Shown in pieces: positions 1-10,500 of a stretch of DNA of 64,000 nucleotides. The notes beneath the pieces were generated by a model. It did not search any database and was not told the DNA's origin. It saw nothing but the letters and a program-made list of their open reading frames with translations. Source of the stretch: Serinus canaria. Lineage: Eukaryota > Chordata > Aves > Passeriformes > Fringillidae. The stretch is from assembly GCF_022539315.1 (NCBI RefSeq), contig NC_066336.1, positions 62,001 to 126,000 on the forward strand, read 5' to 3'. The stretch's first letter is position 1. Every line of letters starts with the position of its first letter. The position numbers were made by a program, and so were the translations under genes.

Positions 1-65
1 GGCCTCTAAAGTATCACCATCCCAGTGAGCCATTGCTATCTGTCCCTGCACACCCAGCTGGGGAT

Positions 66-357
66 TTACAAACACCCCAGAGTGGGAAGATGAGTCAGTG
101 GGGTGCTGGGGTCCACATACCCAACTCGCCTGAACCGCTTCTGGCCAGCCGTGTCCCAGAGCTGCAGCTTGGCCTTGCCGATGGGTGGCATCAGGATAGT
201 CTGGCTGTAGAACTTGACGCCAACAGTGGGGCCTGGTGTGGCTGCCCCACCAGGACCCCCACCCGGCCCATCAGTGAAGCAGTGCAGCAGTGAGGACTTG
301 CCCACGGCTGCGTCTCCCAGCACAATGACACAGATTCCCCTCAGGATCCTTCGGGTC
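66..357 (-). CDS. RAB42: RAB42-like small GTPase, exon 1 (partial gene)
   Basis: A Rab-family GTPase N-terminal half reads on the minus strand: P-loop GDAAVGKSS, switch I region with TVGVKFYS, then LQLWDTAGQ and KRFR. The G1, G2 (Thr of TVGV) and G3 (DTAGQ) motifs are intact. The usual Glu after DTAGQ is Lys here. The closest family in memory is RAB39/RAB42, and RAB42 fits the neighbours. Homology ends at about position 130; the frame runs on to 66 without homology. The expected exon end, after the second base of the RFR arginine codon, is followed by GCGAGT rather than GT. A GTATGT donor lies 10 bases further on. Upstream, the expected start Met and the Y/F-Q-F-R segment are missing, because the frame enters a 49-bp palindrome (330-378). 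The remaining exon would lie left of the window. The gene may be functional with an unseen upstream exon, or it may be decaying. Confidence 0.7.
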
Positions 358-378
358 AGGATCCTGGGGGGAATCTGT
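330..378. repeat. 49-bp near-perfect palindrome at the RAB42 5' end
   Basis: Two 21-bp arms (330-350 and 358-378) are reverse complements with one mismatch, around a 7-base loop. Each arm contains an AGGATCCT core and an end reading ACAGATTCCCC or its complement. The palindrome lies where RAB42 codons just before the P-loop strand should be. Confidence 0.85.
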
Positions 379-1480
379 CTCCATGGCTGAGCTGACTAGA
401 TCCTGACCCACCATGTTCCTGCTGTGCTAGCAGCAGCAGGACAGGTCTCCACCCTTGTCCCCACCCCACCTGGGGACAAGGACGGCTCTGGCCCTGCAGT
501 CACCCAGACAGACAAACTGTCCCAGGGAGGGAGCAGCTGCCAGCTCTGTCCTCATCCTTAGGAAACACTGAGGAAAGAAGTTTAATTCTTCTTCCCAGGC
601 GTAGATACAAAAAAGGCTTTGGAGCTGCTGCAGAGTTCTTTGAACCACTTAGGAAAACCACTGCATTTACTTACTTGCCTTTTTAATTCCCTTGTTTTTA
701 AAACAATTTTTATCCATTTACCTGTTTCCCAACCATCAAACTCCAACACACAAACCCTAGCAACAGCCCGGCATCTCAAACTTTAGCAGCAGCACAGCTT
801 CAGATCTAATCACATTGGCATTTAGTCTCCATTTGTCGTGGCCAGGATGTTGTTTAGTTTTGCCATATGCCAGCTCTGGATGTCCACCTCTACTGGCAGT
901 CTCTCATGTCTCCACTGCCTGGCTTTACTGACAAAAGGGACAACCAGGCACTGAGTGCACTCACTGGTGTCCCCAGGAGCCAAGATCCTGGGAGATGCTC
1001 CACAGGGAAGGGGCTCTCAAGACCTGCAGGAGACTACAGGAGTCAAGAGGCACCAGCCCAGTATTCCAGGACAAAAATTTACCTCAGTTCAGGGACTTTG
1101 CCACAGCCCAGCCACCCAGGGACAGAAATGAGTGGCTCCAACTCATGAGGCTGTGGCTCCCTACAACCCATTTTTCTCCATGGGGAGAAACCAGAATCAC
1201 CAAGGATCCAGCTGAGGGTGTTGGAACATCCTCAGGTTGCCAGGAGATGCTCTCTACCCCCTCCATGTAGGCCCACGGTGTTTGTTTCTGCATTCCAGGG
1301 ACCCCTGCAGAGGGCTGTGGGGGACATCCCACTGGCAGATGCTACAGCAAGCACAGGAACTTGCCTCTGAGCACTGGTGAACTCCACTGGAAGGGGATCC
1401 TCAGGCTCCATGGCTCAGAGCCAGCCCTGAGCCTCACCCCATCCCAATGCAACTCAAACACAGGAGACACCACAAAGATT
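379..1480. other. No gene recognised
   Basis: The open frames here are short and resemble nothing I know. The stretch lies between RAB42 and the snoRNA host gene and could hold 3' exons of SNHG12 or 5' exons of RAB42. I cannot define either from sequence alone. Confidence 0.4.
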
Positions 1481-1524
1481 TGAAATAATTGCATTTATTC
1501 AAACTCCTATCACACACAGAGAAT

Positions 1525-1625
1525 ATTCCAAGCTGGAAGGGACCCACATGGATCACTGAGTCCAGCTCCCTAGTGAATGGCCTGTACAGGGATCAAACCC
1601 ACCACCCTGGCATTACTGGCTCTCT
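1525..1625 (-). mobile_element. CR1-like LINE 3' fragment
   Basis: The text AAGCTGGAAGGGACCCACAT, then a phrase of the type 'ggatcactgagtccagctcc', is the reverse complement of the usual CR1 3' untranslated region. It is short and degraded, with no coding part. Confidence 0.55.
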
Positions 1626-2057
1626 GCTCTAATCAAGTATTTAAAATCCAGACCCCCTCCTGAGAAAACTCCATGGAACAGACTGCTCTTCCATGTGGAG
1701 CATCTGAACCAGAGCTTCAGCAATACCTGGAGCCAAACCAGTTCTATCTCTGTCCACTGCAGGTGAGCGGAGCTCAGGAATGGCTGATCCCACTTAGTGG
1801 AGCTCATAGCTCAGGAAGGAGCCAGGATCTGGCTCTGCAGAGCTCCCACTTCTGGAGGAGAGGGCTGGGAAAGAACAGTCTGGTACTGCAGCACCAAGTC
1901 CCTCAGGGATGGTTCACCCTCTGCTTAGACCTGAAAACAGGGATAAAATAAATCCAGTTGAGTGATGAGCAGTCAGGCTCAGCACTGTGTCAGATTCCAT
2001 CTACATTCCAGAACTCGTGGATGTCCCCTCCCTGCCCTGTGGTTTTGGGCAGTTCAT

Positions 2058-2129
2058 GCCTGGCCTCAGCCCCATATCCGCAGGACTCATCCAACAGTCT
2101 CCAGACTCAGGAATCATCACAGACCAGGC
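2058..2129 (-). ncRNA. SNORD99: SNORD99 box C/D snoRNA
   Basis: This 72-base RNA has a perfect C box GTGATGA (2114-2120) and D box CTGA (2066-2069). A 6-bp terminal stem, GCCTGG with CCAGGC, closes it. A C'-like TGGATGA sits in the middle. The guide just before box D contains CTGCGGATATGGG, which is complementary to CCCATATCCGCAG in 28S rRNA as I remember that rRNA. The fifth base from box D pairs with an A, consistent with the 2'-O-methyl-A assigned to SNORD99. It acts in the nucleolus with fibrillarin. It should be released from an intron of the host gene. Confidence 0.85.
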
Positions 2130-2289
2130 TGCACTGCCACTGACCTCACACCCTGCACCACAGATCACAACTCTGGCCCAATGAAAAGCCTCTGAAAAAA
2201 GGTTGATCATTCCCACCTGCACAGTTCAGGTGAAAACCAGCCACTTCCAGCACAGTCAGCTTGAGGTGTCCCCTGTCCTCCACACCCCA

Positions 2290-2560
2290 CTCCAGATCAC
2301 ACAATCCCAGAACGATTTGGATTAGAAGGCACTTTAAAAGCTCACCCCATTCCACACCCTGCCACGGGCAGGGATACTGTCCACCAGACCAGGATGGCCT
2401 AAGCCACATCCAACCTGGCCCTGGAATCTTCAGGAATGAGGCAGCCACAGCTTCTCTGGGAAACCAGGGCCTCCTCACCCTCACAGCCAAGAATTTCCTC
2501 CCAGTATCTAGTTTACACTTCCCGCCCATGCCAACAGCAGAAGTTCCCCAGAGGACACTC
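2290..2560 (-). mobile_element. CR1 LINE 3' fragment between SNORA61 and SNORD99
   Basis: The phrases 'cacaatcccagaacgatttgg' shortened, 'aaggcactttaaaagctcac', 'ccacgggcagggatactgtcc' shortened and 'gaggcagccacagcttctct' are the antisense of CR1 3' ends repeated elsewhere in the window (29.4 kb, 12.7 kb). The fragment is inserted inside the SNHG12 unit, antisense in CR1 terms but on the same strand as the host. Confidence 0.75.
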
Positions 2561-2867
2561 ACATGATCCACATTGCAGCTTTCCCAAAACTCAGGTCCTA
2601 TAGAAAGCAAGCTGAAGCCCTTGGACAGGGCTCACAGGGTTTAGTATTTTTCCACAGAGTTATTGCTGAAAAAACAGAGCCAGAGTTTAGTGCCTGAAGC
2701 ACTACAGGGTCACTATAAATCCACAGCTCAGATATTCCTGAGTATTTCCAGCCCCGCCCACCCCAACCCTCATGGCACATCTGCCCCCCTGTGCCCCATG
2801 TTTATCCCTTCTCCAGACCAGGAGTTTCCTTCCTAACCAGAATTCCCAAAATAGTGAGGCCAGCGCA

Positions 2868-3000
2868 GCCTGTCTTCCTAGTGGCCCCTCTCAGCACAGG
2901 ACACACCTGCAGAGAGCCCAAGACCAGCATGAATCTTACTCTTCCTCCTTTTTCGACCACAAGATCGGTATTCAGATCTGATGGGAAAGGGATTTGGAGG
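2868..3000 (-). ncRNA. SNORA61: SNORA61 box H/ACA snoRNA
   Basis: This RNA of about 133 bases has two hairpins. The 5' hairpin is closed by CCTCC/GGAGG, with an upper stem AGATC/GATCT flanked by CCA/TGG. It contains ATCCCTTTCCCATC and GATCTGAA, which match SNORA61 as I remember it. The H box is AGAGTA (2937-2942). The 3' hairpin has CTCTC/GAGAG and CAGG/CCTG stems. It ends in ACA (2871-2873), three bases from the 3' end. The class guides pseudouridylation with dyskerin; SNORA61 is assigned to 28S rRNA. It lies in the same direction as SNORD99 and the 4.37-kb promoter. Confidence 0.8.
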
Positions 3001-3201
3001 GATGGGCTGTGGAGGTCCAACAAGGGTACTACCCTCTCACCTGGGTTTATCCAACAGATGGGTGAGCTCTGGAACACCCAGGACCCCTGGAAGACATCAC
3101 AACATACACCCAACATCAGCAGTGGGCTGCAGACTTTTGTGGACACACCTTTGACTCATTTGATCCCTGGAACCCAAAACAAGGAACAGCCCAATTCCCA
3201 A

Positions 3202-3335
3202 AAATGTATTGGAGGGGCGAGTGACAGTCACAGGCAGAAGAGGCCCAGCAGTCAAAGACCTTCCTATTGCTCTGGCATGCTGTTGGAGACCTGCAGCTAC
3301 TGCATGGAGCCACAGCTCTTGGATTAACATGCAGG
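3202..3335 (-). ncRNA. Box H/ACA snoRNA, probably SNORA66 by position
   Basis: The 5' hairpin has a lower stem GCATG/CATGC and an 11-bp upper stem from GAGCTGTGGCT to AGCTGCAG..CTC, separated by single-stranded pockets typical of pseudouridylation guides. The H box AGAGCA (3268-3273) follows directly. The 3' hairpin has GGAAGG/CCCTCC and TGAC/GTCA stems. The ACA box (3205-3207) is three bases from the end and 14 bases from the upper stem, which fits the family spacing rule. I did not recognise the sequence itself. The order SNORA66 - SNORA61 - SNORA16A - SNORD99 recalled for human SNHG12 suggests SNORA66. Confidence 0.6.
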
Positions 3336-3839
3336 TTAACACAGAGTTTATACTCTGTAAAGTCTGTGACAGACTCATTGACTCGCTCCGGGATCAGGGT
3401 TGACCCCCAGTTCTGCCTCTAGTGGGCCCCAGAGAGAGGAATTGCCCTTAACCCACCCATACATCGTCTGGATGGAGCAAGCACTAAGTACTAAGGCCCA
3501 GCCCCAAGGACAAGCCCTGTGGAGGATGCACAGCCTCGGAACTGCACATGCTGGCATTGTCCAATAGCAGAGCGGCAGGAAACGCTGGTGGTTCCTACTC
3601 TGGTCCAGGGAGGCAACAAAACCAACCAATTCTCAGCCTCTCAAAAGAGGACTCCAGAACCAGGATCGCCCATCTCACTTGCCCGAAGCTGAGGCTGTCA
3701 CCAGTCATCCCATGTCCCGGGATCACTTTCTACGCCAGGATGCTGCTGGGGAAGAAGAGAGTCTTGAGCTTCAAGTAAATTGCAAGGGAAGTAAAATAAA
3801 ATAAAACTACAGAAAGACGAGATACACTCCTTAACCTCC

Positions 3840-4480
3840 CCCCACGCCGGGCATCAGTTTGGACCCGAGGGGCAGGGATTTGCGGCAGCCGCCTCCTTCC
3901 AGCACTGGTAACCACCCCCACCCCCCCCAGCCCATGGCGGGCCATGTACTTTTCCGAAATGTTGCCGGACAGTTACGAAGACTTTAACTGAGCGGCGACC
4001 GTCGAGGAAAATCCCTTTGCTCTTGGCTCCTTTTTGACCGCATCTACCACAGCACCGACAGACGCAGCTTCGATAGGGCCGGGCGGCTCTTCCATCCGCG
4101 GCCGCCTGTCCCGGGACAGGGCATCAGCTCAGCCTCGGAGGTCCCTCACTCGCCCGGGGCCGGCCCCAACCTGAGGAGGAAGGCGGGGGCAAGGCCGCGC
4201 TACCCTTCGCAGCCTTCGAAGCGCGATGAAGCGCAGCCACCGGACGCGATGCCTACAGGGCGCCGATGCGGCGGAGCCGAGCGGCGGGAGAGCCCCAGAG
4301 AAGACGGATGGCGGTGGATACTCCCCAATGGCCGCCGCGAAACACCCCGGCTGGCCGCCATGGCTGAAAGAGGCGGATATCCTTCTGCGGCCATCTTTTA
4401 TAGCACGGCAGCGCGGGTTCCGATTGGCTGCTGGTGCCAGGCTCTCCCGCAGATGCTTCTGGGAGTTGTAGGTCGCGCTG
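3840..4480. other. CpG island around the SNHG12 promoter
   Basis: CpG dinucleotides are dense from about 3.84 to 4.48 kb, compared with depleted flanks. The island covers the start site and the first few hundred bases of the transcript. Confidence 0.75.
4366..4440 (-). promoter_or_regulatory. TATA + CCAAT promoter with 5'TOP start (SNHG12)
   Basis: On the minus strand a CCAAT box (CAGCCAATCGG, about 4420-4431) is followed by TATAAAAG (4395-4402). About 29 bases downstream is a polypyrimidine start CCTCTTTC (4366-4373). A C-start pyrimidine tract 28-30 bases below TATA is the hallmark of TOP genes, which include snoRNA hosts and ribosomal protein genes. Confidence 0.75.
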
Positions 4481-4559
4481 CTTACTGTCCCAACCATCGT
4501 TCCTGCTTTTCCCCCTTCCAGCCTCCCACTCCACCCCATCCCAAAGGATAAACGAGACT

Positions 4560-4668
4560 CCCGAAGAATCTGCTCTAGTGGCAGGTGATCCTGCCCATGG
4601 CAGCGGGTGGAATGAGATGAGCTTTCAGTCCTCTCCCAACCCAAAGTATTTCATGATCCCATGAACAA
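4560..4668 (+). mobile_element. CR1 LINE 3' tail fragment
   Basis: Text similar to 'ctagtggcaggtgatcctgcc', then 'tggaatgagatgagctttca' and 'caacccaaagtatttcatga', is the usual CR1 3' end in plus orientation. It lies just upstream of the SNHG12 promoter. Confidence 0.7.
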
Positions 4669-4689
4669 CCCCCACTAGCACTGGGAGCA

Positions 4690-5250
4690 GCTGCACACCC
4701 CCACCCCACCTAAATGACTCTCCAGTCCGGGTGGTAGCAGTACAATTTCTCTCTCCTTCTCCATGCAAGGTCCACACCAGGGGTTGCTCTTTGAAAAGCT
4801 GAAAACAGCAGCTGCATTTCCCCTTCTCCTTCCTCCCTTTTGGAATGGGGTGGGGGGGAACACTCCACCCTCGGGGAATAGAAGGAAAGGTTCTTGGAAA
4901 CAGAAGTCTGTTTGCCAGCACAATACCTCTGTGAGGCTCCTGGTTCATGATTCATAATTCGTGGAAAGTATTTAAAATGGCAGCACCTGACAATGGGCAG
5001 GAAGGAAGTGCTGGAACAGCTGCTGGTGCTGACGCTGAAGGCACAGCCATAATGGGAAATCAGCTGGAAATGCCTGAGTGTGCTTCCTGCCCAAATCCTG
5101 GAGAAAGGGCAAAAAGGATGGTCATGTTTCAATCTGTTCTGAGCAAATGAACGGATTAAACAATTCCCAATGTTCAGTATGACCTTTTGAGCTGGTAATT
5201 CTATCAAACATGGCAGATCAGCAACAAAATAAACCCTCAGTCATTTAAGG
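4690..5250. other. No gene recognised
   Basis: This is intergenic sequence between the CR1 tail and the LTR. Short overlapping frames on both strands show no domain or repeat I recognise. Confidence 0.4.
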
Positions 5251-5251
5251 C

Positions 5252-6663
5252 TGTCATGGTTTGACGCTGGCACAATGCCAGTGCCCCTATGAAAATACAT
5301 TCTCTCTGGAGTCTACTGTGAGATGTGATCAAAAATAGAGCAAAGCAGGCTCTAGCTTAGGAATAAAAGGAAAGAAACTTTATTAACCTACAACTATATG
5401 TAAAAAGAAACACACACAGAACTCAGAATGAAAACTTTCTAAAAACATTCCTCCTCCCCCCACTAAATTTCCAATACATCACAGTAGGACAAAACCTTGT
5501 ATTCTCAATTCAGTTACCACTCTTCAGATCACCAACTCTCATTCCATCACAACCCTTCAGATAATCAATTCTCAGTTCAGGAGAATTGGAGAGAGGAGTC
5601 TCTCTTGTACCATAGGCTTCCCCTGGAAACACAGTTGAAACCCCTCGTGTTTCCATGTCACAGGTGGCACCTCCCAGAGGTCATTTTGCCATTGTGACAT
5701 CTTCCTTCCATGCCCAGTGCTCTCACCACTGCACATGGACCAGAGCTGCTTCTGGGGTTTTCTTTTTAAGGGTGCTTTGCTCAGCTCTAGAAAGAGCACA
5801 GTCTCTCACTTTCAGGACACCTGTCCCCCCAGATTTCACCCCCTGGGGCCGAGGGGTCTCAAGAACAGAGATCTTCTTCTCTACTGAAGATCGAGGGCAC
5901 CGACCACCCTCCTCACCCGTTCTCTCTGTTCATGCCACTCCTTCACATCACATCACTGCACTCTCTTGGCTCCAAGCCATTGCCTCCCCCCTTAAAGCAG
6001 TCTCTGTGTCACAGGAGAAATGGTTCTGTCCATGGCTATACAAGAAAAGTCCAGCCGAAGGCCACTCCATCATCTCCTCCCACCTAGGATTCTCCTCAAC
6101 TTCTCTCAGACATCTTTCACTTGCACAAACTTGCATCACACTTGCCCATTTTCTGCTATTCCATCTCTCTCTCCTCATTCAGCTCTAGGAGGATCAGCAC
6201 TTGTAAGGTTTCTATCATCCAAGAAAAGGGTTAAAATCTCAGGCTCTGCCTGTCCAGACCTCCCACACAGCCGGGCACCTTCTCGCTGCCCCCCTTCTCC
6301 TTCCCAGCCGGCCGTGCTGCCAGCACATGATATCGAATTTGCACAAGCACAGGCACAGGCACTCTGTCTGTCTGTCTGTCTCTCTCTCTCCCCCAGGGTG
6401 TCTCTCAGTGCTCCTCCACCCTTCCATCCTGCAGGAGCCTTCACCTCCCTTCTTGGTCCAAGGCCCGGCCCACCTCACCCGGCCATGCCCTCCCCGCCCA
6501 GCCCAGGCAAGGTCTGACCTCTTTCATGGACCGGACCCAAGAGAGCTTCCCCCTGGGAGTTCTCAGCTTTTAACCCCGCTGTGTTCTCAGAGGCGTACCC
6601 ACACCCTCAGGGGCCATACCAGGTGCCAATATTCAAATCTGAACACCTATTAGTTTGACCACA
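5252..6663 (-). mobile_element. Solo LTR of an ERV (passerine type), about 1.4 kb
   Basis: The element starts TGTCATGGTTTGAC and ends ..GTTTGACCACA, so it is bounded by TG..CA. On the minus strand there is a TTAAAAGC promoter-like box near its start and an AATAAA signal (5379-5384) near its end, which sets the orientation. No gag, pol or env coding is present, so this is a solo LTR. The opening text is one I recognise as widespread in songbird genomes. It contains a small (TGTC)n(TC)n run near 6.37 kb. I could not define a target-site duplication by eye. Confidence 0.7.
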
Positions 6664-6669
6664 GCATCC

Positions 6670-7440
6670 CAAAAAACTCACTTCCTCTCAAATCAGGACA
6701 AAGGCCAAGTCTGGGAACAAGCTCCAAACTTTGTGTGGCCAAACCCTCCCCAAGACAGCCCTTGCCAAAGCTGTCAGGGACAAGGCACAAGCTGCTCCCA
6801 TTCTCCTCCTACATGGATCTCACAGCTGCTCTGCCAAGTCACAAGGCAATCCCTGGAATTTTCTTGGCACAGCCACTGATACAACATGTGCCTAAAAATC
6901 ATGTCAAATCCTAGGGCAGAGTAAAGCCTGGGAGATTACTGTAGGAAAAAACATCAACCTTCCCCAGAAATTCAAACCTTGGCAAAGACTGCTTGGCAAG
7001 AGACTTCCAAATGGTGAACTCGGAGAATCTCCAAAGAGCAGCAGTGAAAAGTACTGGATGCCCAGCAGACCTCAGCCTGCTGTGACAAGATGGATGGAGA
7101 TCCAAGAGAGGCAGAGAAAAATCCCACTGCATGTCCCTGGTCAGCAAAGCCCTGATAACACCAGCCTCTTCCACAGCACAGGACAGAGAGCACATGCTGG
7201 AAGATGCTGCAGTTCCCAGCACCTGACAGATGCGAGCAGACAATGCATAGAGAGGTGAAAACTCTCAGTAAGGAAAAGCAGGTGTGCATTAGTGATCCAG
7301 GTGGATTGTTGTGCCTATGGCTCCTGGGGACAGATCAAGGGGCCGAAGCATATCTTGGCCATGGTCAGCTCTCAATCTCTACCAACTTTGTCATCCACCA
7401 TTACTTTTTCCCTGGAAATTTTACAGCAGAGTCAGCATGA
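6670..7440. other. No gene recognised
   Basis: Ordinary-looking intergenic sequence lies between the solo LTR and a CR1 fragment. Nothing can be supported here. Confidence 0.4.
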
Positions 7441-7442
7441 TC

Positions 7443-7550
7443 TTTGAATGATAGAATCATGCAACATCCTGGTTTGGAAGGGACTCACATGGATCATCAA
7501 ATCCAACAGAACTGCACAGAACACCCCAAGAATCCCACCATGTGACTGGG
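7443..7550 (-). mobile_element. CR1 LINE 3' fragment
   Basis: GATAGAATCATGCAACATCC, then 'ggtttggaagggactcacat', 'ggatcatcaaatccaac' and 'cagaacaccccaagaatccc', is a reverse-complement CR1 3' end. Confidence 0.75.
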
Positions 7551-7559
7551 AAAAATGAG

Positions 7560-10500
7560 TGTGTGCTGAGCAGGACCCCAAACACCTACTTAAAAAACTG
7601 GCTGCGCTTGGAAAAAAAACTTTTGACTTGGAATAACTCCTAAGGAAGAAAAAAAATTGAGATATTTTCTGAAAAAAATGCTCTAACCAGGAAAAAAAGG
7701 AAAGTGAGCTCTGTCAGTGACATTTCCTGAAGCAGCTCTATCAGTTCCTGTTACTGCATTTCAAACTCACACCCCATCCTGCCACTGAATTAGTTTGATG
7801 GTTAAGCAAATCCCAAGTTAAATCCAGAAATGGGTGTATCCAGTAAGCTTTATAAGATCACTGAGAGATAGCAAGGCAGGAATGTAAAAATTTCTCTCAG
7901 ATCTTGTTTAGCAAAAACTGAAGATCAACAAGCAGTAATGAGATACCCAGTACAGGAAGATTAGAGTCAAATATTTATTTCTGTTCATCAAAAGAGATTT
8001 AGAGAAATTCCTAAGGGTGTTGTGTATGTCTCAGTATGTGGCATGTGAACCTGTCTCCAGAAACTGATCCAAGTAACAGGAATTTTCACTAGTCAGACTC
8101 ACATGGAAAAAAAAATCACTGTCAGCCCCTTTCAGCCCTCTTATCATTTGCTAAAGAAATGCTTTCAAACTCCTCATCCCTTTGGAGGTGGGTCAAGCTT
8201 TTAATTAAACACAGACTAATGGCAAGAGCCCTCCCTGCAGCCTCAGAGCTCAGCCTTTGGACATCACCCCTCTGTGCCCTAAAACACCCTTGTTCCTCCA
8301 GCTCTGCTGAACATTCCTAGTCTGTGTAACTCAAATGAGAATTGGAGTCCCTACACTTTCATCTAAATTGGATGATCTCATTTTCATCAAAGAACACAAT
8401 AAGAATATTTGAATAGTTTTTGGGATTGCTATAAACCCTGCCTGCTGAAGGGCAGAGTGCTTCTTGATCTCTGTTGCTGATATGGATGTAATTTTCAGGA
8501 GCTGTGATATCATCTGCCTTGGACTTCTCGCCTTTAGCACATAGAGATAAAAGCAGAATTTACCTTTCTACATGGAGTCCTTGTCTGTCATCCTGTGTGA
8601 CACTGAATGGTAATTAATCTGGGCTTTTCCTGTAGCCATCCAGGAAAAACAAAATCCCACACTCTATTTAACTGGCATTCCAAAAGGAAAACCTTACAGT
8701 CCCAGGAGGTGGCTGCTTTGTAGCTCCATATATAAGTCTCTCCTTACATATAAGACTATATAAGACACAGCATTAATGGCCGGGAGCTGAAAACAAACAT
8801 TAAGATGAGTAAGTGATATTAAAAAAAACCCCAAAACAAACCCAAACAATGCAGAGGTTTAATAGCTCCAAGCAACCTTGGCTGAGATTCTCCTGAACAA
8901 CCCCAAAAGCCTGGCTCATACTTCCAGGGAATGAGGCCCAGAGCCTTGCATCAACCTCTCTCTTGAAACAAAAGCTATTTTAAGCTCGGCAGCACCAGTA
9001 AACAGGAGTCAGCAGGTCATCTCTGCTGGCTTCTACACTCCCAAATTATTCCGCACAAGGGTCTGTACATGTCCAGCTCTCCCAGGAATTAGGGGTTAGT
9101 ATGGGCTGGATTAATATTTACCATTTTTCTTTCCACCACAAAACAAAAGCAGAGAGCAAAAGGATTTTCCCACAGGGTTGCTGTCTGATCCCTGACAACC
9201 TGTTCTTCTATCCTCTAGAGATAGACTTGTATAGATATAGTTTATCTAGGGATTAGGGAATACTCCACAGACAGCAATGCTGGGCAGATGAGAACAGCAG
9301 AATAAATTTATATTGATAAATAAATGTGGCTTCACCTCCTGAAGGAGGTGAATGGGATGGAGGAAAATGGGATGGCCACATTGTAAAAGCCAAATTTCAT
9401 GGGGGGTAGGAAAAGACAACTCCAAAATAGGAGAAGGGGAGGCACACAGGGCAGCACAGTAACAGAATGATCTAGGAAGTGTTTTAAATGCCCTTCTTTA
9501 CATAATTTCTACAATGCCACTTTGCTGAACTTCCCAAGAAGAGAGGTGTCTTGAGCTGAGTGACCACATCAGAGGATATAAGTCTCTGCTCTCTTCCACT
9601 TCTCCTTCCAAAACTCCTGGCATACACAGGGAACATTCCTTTCCTTACGTTCAGAGCCGCTGAAGGTGAGACAGCAGCACAGTCAGGGGCACAGCAAGAG
9701 GAAAATTCACAGCAGATGAGAACGCAGGAGTCCAGCAGTCCTCTAGTTCCTCTAGTCACTCATTAGGAATAACCTAACTCCAGTCACATCACCATTCCCC
9801 TCACATCCCACTTCCAGTTGATAAAAAAGACCACAGACTGACAAAAAATAGATCATAATTATGGACACAAACAAAGGTGTAGTAGAAGTAACTTTATCAA
9901 AGTATTTCAATTTTATGGTAAATCTCTGCATCAACATGGGCAGGGAGGCAACAAAATGCTCTGCAGTAGCAATTTCAGTTACCAAACTATTCCTTCGATA
10001 GACATTTATTACAGGTAGTTTCTCTGTTCCTATTTCTTCAAGAGTTTAAGGCACAAAAGCCTGAAAAAGGGCTTATAACATGTATATAAGTGCTATTATT
10101 TTCACTTTCACCTCTAATGCAACATATCAGCTTAAATATATTGCTTGTCCCTCCAGCTTATACAACATCCAGCAGAAAACTGCTTTCCAGGCTAACAACC
10201 ATTTGTTGCACAATATATCAAGGCAATTGCTCTGACCCGTTTTTGCTGCAACATTTTCAGTTTCACTCTGACTGGACAGTGGAAGACACTACAAAATCTC
10301 ATCATCTCAACGAGACCACCAAAGTGTGTCCACAATAAAAAAAAAAAAAAATAAAGGCATGATACACAAAATAACATTTAAATATGATTGCTGGAAAAAG
10401 TGTTTTAAACTGCTGGTTCATGGGGAATTATTTCCTCATATGCAGGTGGAGAAGCAGGCCAGGTATGCAAGATACCACCAGGTAAAAGCTTTATAACACT

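Larger units (their letters stand above)
2058..4373 (-). ncRNA. SNHG12: snoRNA host gene SNHG12 (extent approximate)
   Basis: This is a minus-strand transcription unit defined by a promoter with a pyrimidine-rich start at about 4373 and by three box snoRNAs in the same orientation downstream. SNORA61 and SNORD99 both belong to SNHG12 in mammals, from memory. A possible first-exon donor is GA|GTGAGG, with the exon ending at 4150. I cannot place the other exons or the 3' end, so the left limit given is simply the last snoRNA. Open frames in the unit are short and unconvincing, as expected for a 5'TOP snoRNA host. TRNAU1AP and RAB42 lie on either side, on the same strand. As I recall, human SNHG12 is convergent with TRNAU1AP, so orientation may differ here. 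Confidence 0.75.

Noticed and set aside
2146..2610. 154-codon minus-strand frame
   Set aside because: It lies over a CR1 fragment inside the snoRNA host gene and matches no family.
3540..3660. A further H/ACA-like RNA on the minus strand (H box AGAGTA, ACA at a short distance)
   Set aside because: The 5' half folds, but the 3' hairpin is too short and the pocket-to-ACA spacing is wrong.
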